Assembly: GCF_002237645.1 (NCBI RefSeq)
Contig: NZ_MJUZ01000049.1
Span: forward strand, 62,001 to 126,000
DNA: 64,000 nt
Reading direction: 5' to 3'
Source: Desulfovibrio sp. MES5
GTDB lineage: Bacteria > Desulfobacterota > Desulfovibrionia > Desulfovibrionales > Desulfovibrionaceae
Each line of letters starts with the position of its first letter. Position 1 is the stretch's first letter. A program made the position numbers and the translations under genes. The notes under the pieces were generated by a model. The model was not told the origin of the DNA. It did no database searches and saw only the letters and a program-made list of their open reading frames with translations. Below are positions 62,613 to 64,000 of the stretch, piece after piece.

Positions 62613-62774
62613 TTACCGACCTTCGCTTTCAGGCAAGGCCAGCCTTTCTTGTTCGTCCACAGCATCACGGCTGCCGCTTTTCCCGTTTTCCAGTTCCACC
62701 GCAACCGCCGCTGCAGTGAATACCCCTGCGATTCCGGCCAGTATGCCGCCTATAAATGTCCATTTACTGCTCAT
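62613..62774 (-). CDS. 53-residue membrane protein, phage-like region
   Basis: MSSKWTFIGGILAGIAGVFT begins a single helix with small residues, followed by an acidic/charged tail (ENGKSGSRDAVDEQERL). AAAAGGAG gives a very strong ribosome site, so it is probably made. Size and helix would suit a phage holin-like or host-membrane protein; no family identified. Transcribed with the 23-residue ORF and the CobT-like gene upstream. Confidence 0.68.
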   Translation of the reverse strand: MSSKWTFIGGILAGIAGVFTAAAVAVELENGKSGSRDAVDEQERLALPESEGR

Positions 62775-62853
62775 GGCTATTCTCCTTTTCAGTTGTGCAA
62801 TTGCAGAAGGCGGGATCACTCCCGCCCACTGTTCGTTTGTCGTTTTGAATAGA

Positions 62854-62925
62854 TCAGTCGTCCCAATTTTCCTTGATGACTTGCAGCACAGCAATAGCAA
62901 CAGGTATCCATGCAAGTGGGTTCAT
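62854..62925 (-). CDS. 23-residue hydrophobic peptide
   Basis: MNPLAWIPVAIAVLQVIKEN plus WDD and stop, preceded by a perfect AAGGAGG site 5 bp from the ATG. Looks like a minimal membrane peptide in the phage-like operon. Confidence 0.5.
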   Translation of the reverse strand: MNPLAWIPVAIAVLQVIKENWDD

Positions 62926-63030
62926 ACAGCCTCCTTGGGTATCAGCAGCGCGGGATGCGCCGCCGGTTACAGATGAAAAATGTTGGAATGGGCAGTGCCG
63001 GGTTCCAGCGACAAAAGTCCAGTGGCACCA

Positions 63031-64000
63031 TCATGCTGCACCGCCTTTGAGCAAGGCGGCTTGAAGCATGTCAAACATGACGGGTGCCAGGTCGGGCAGA
63101 TCGTTGATGACCCGGCTGGTCTGTGGCAACAGCTGGCCTATGTGATCGTCACAGATGCCAAGGCCATACGCCTCAAAGCCAAGCTTTTGCGCCACGTTCA
63201 CAGCATGGATTGCTGCGTGTGCGCTATCGGGTATTCCGTCTGTTATGACGAGGATGATTTTCCTTTGCTCCTTAAGGAACAGCATTGTCTGCATAACCCA
63301 CCACAAAGCCGCAGCCAGAGGGGTTCCACCTGAAGCATTGATGTCAAAGCTATCCGGCACCTTTTGACCATGCCGCATAATGGGGAATACAGAACTTGTG
63401 GAAGCCATCGCGGAAAAAGCCGTGACTGCAGGGTTTACGCCCCGGATATTTTCCAGCGCTTTTGCCACAGCAAAGCACGCCTGCCTTGCCAGAACGATGG
63501 GAGCGCCGCTCATGCTGCCGCTGACATCCAGCAGGATATGCACAGCAGTGTTGAGGCCAGCCTGTTCTGCCTCCCTGCGGAAGATGCGTGGATTGCCCGT
63601 TTGCAGCCGATGGAGTGAACCGGGGTGTAAGGCCCCACGTCGGCCGATGCTGCATTGCTTTTGTGTCCGAGCCTGTAAAAGCCCCTGGAGCCGGGTACGC
63701 AAGCCAGTGCTGGCCTGAAGGGCTTGCAACCTCTGCCCCTCAGGTAATGCGCCTGACTGGCGAAACCCTTCGATTGCCACCGTAACCTTCTCAAAGGCCG
63801 ACTCTGCCTGACAATGTGTAAGTGCCGTTGAAAGAAGTTCGCCCAGGGCTTGCGGCAGGTCTTGGGCCTCGGCGTGGAACAGGGCTGCGAGCTGATCTTT
63901 GGCCCTGCTGGGGGATATGGGCGGCTGCGTTTGAGATATACAATCAGACGAAATATCCTGATCTCCTTGCGAGGCAGAATCAGTGCGGTCAGCTCCGTTT
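63031..64000 (-). CDS. CobT-like protein with VWA domain, partial (runs off the window)
   Basis: The frame is open to base 64000 on the minus strand (about 322 residues visible, N-terminus missing). An N-terminal portion (AKDQLAALFHAEAQDLPQAL) resembles CobT; residues near the end hold a von Willebrand A domain with MIDAS parts DVSGSMSG, SGGTPLAAALWW and VITDGIPDS. True CobT is the cobaltochelatase subunit, but CobS/CobT-like pairs also occur in prophages. In this setting, after tRNA-Asn and a Lar-like gene, a phage origin is likelier. GTG 63780 could be misread as the start. Confidence 0.75.
   Translation of the reverse strand, partial: NGADRTDSASQGDQDISSDCISQTQPPISPSRAKDQLAALFHAEAQDLPQALGELLSTALTHCQAESAFEKVTVAIEGFRQSGALPEGQRLQALQASTGLRTRLQGLLQARTQKQCSIGRRGALHPGSLHRLQTGNPRIFRREAEQAGLNTAVHILLDVSGSMSGAPIVLARQACFAVAKALENIRGVNPAVTAFSAMASTSSVFPIMRHGQKVPDSFDINASGGTPLAAALWWVMQTMLFLKEQRKIILVITDGIPDSAHAAIHAVNVAQKLGFEAYGLGICDDHIGQLLPQTSRVINDLPDLAPVMFDMLQAALLKGGAA

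Noticed and set aside
62943-63033. 29-residue ORF overlapping the end of the CobT-like gene
   Set aside because: TGATG coupling is possible, but the peptide is compositionally unlike a protein and no ribosome site could be seen.

Overview
The window reads as a chromosomal segment of a GC-rich, anaerobic, nickel-dependent delta-proteobacterium, most likely Desulfovibrio or a close relative. The evidence is indirect: a NikK/NikL-type nickel ECF transporter, hypA and hypB for NiFe-enzyme maturation, a formate/nitrite channel, an iron-sulfur DUF1848 protein, and a LivKHMGF cassette with Desulfovibrio-like sequence character. No rRNA or sulfate-reduction gene is present to settle the genus.

Left part (1-24,350): an O-methyltransferase; nhaB followed by an unusual two-domain PII-like protein; cinA; metY; a small exported protein; a family 2 glycosyltransferase; the complete nickel/cobalt transporter operon nikK-cbiM-nikL-cbiQ-cbiO; a PAS-GGDEF diguanylate cyclase; an RluA-type pseudouridine synthase; der; and the branched-chain amino-acid ABC transporter livK-H-M-G-F. 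Middle (24,350-45,920): a DUF1848 protein; an operon of a 55-aa membrane protein, queD, a WcbI-like gene and a flavodoxin-like gene; a potassium-channel-like protein; a four-gene HlyD/ABC-2 drug-export operon; katA with a perfect operator-like palindrome upstream; cell-envelope proteins (SPOR, AMIN); hypB and hypA, abnormally separated by about 850 bp of repeats; and a BASS-type transporter.

45,939-56,123 is a complete type I-F CRISPR-Cas locus on the minus strand: cas2-3, csy1, csy2, csy3, cas6f, then cas1 next to the leader, then a 39-unit array with a 60-bp period. cas1 lies downstream of cas6f rather than first, and is split by a +1 frameshift at a poly-A tract. Interference genes look intact, so the locus may be able to interfere but not acquire spacers. 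The array contains an adjacent duplicate spacer and a two-spacer block copied 840 bp away.

Right part (56,124-64,000): an AT-rich spacer, a FocA-family channel, an RNase E/G with a ~500-residue low-complexity N-terminal extension, queH, and tRNA-Asn(GTT). After the tRNA the content becomes phage-like (Lar-like zinc ribbon, two tiny membrane proteins, a CobT-like VWA protein running off the edge), suggesting an integrated element that begins at the tRNA.

A recurring theme is intergenic repeats. One family has a GC-rich hairpin (arms GGGACCCTTTT/AAAAGGGTCCC); six of its eight full or partial copies sit 3' of a gene in that gene's orientation. Two other families (AGAGC...GCTCT hairpins and a ~250-bp composite repeat) fill most of the larger gaps.
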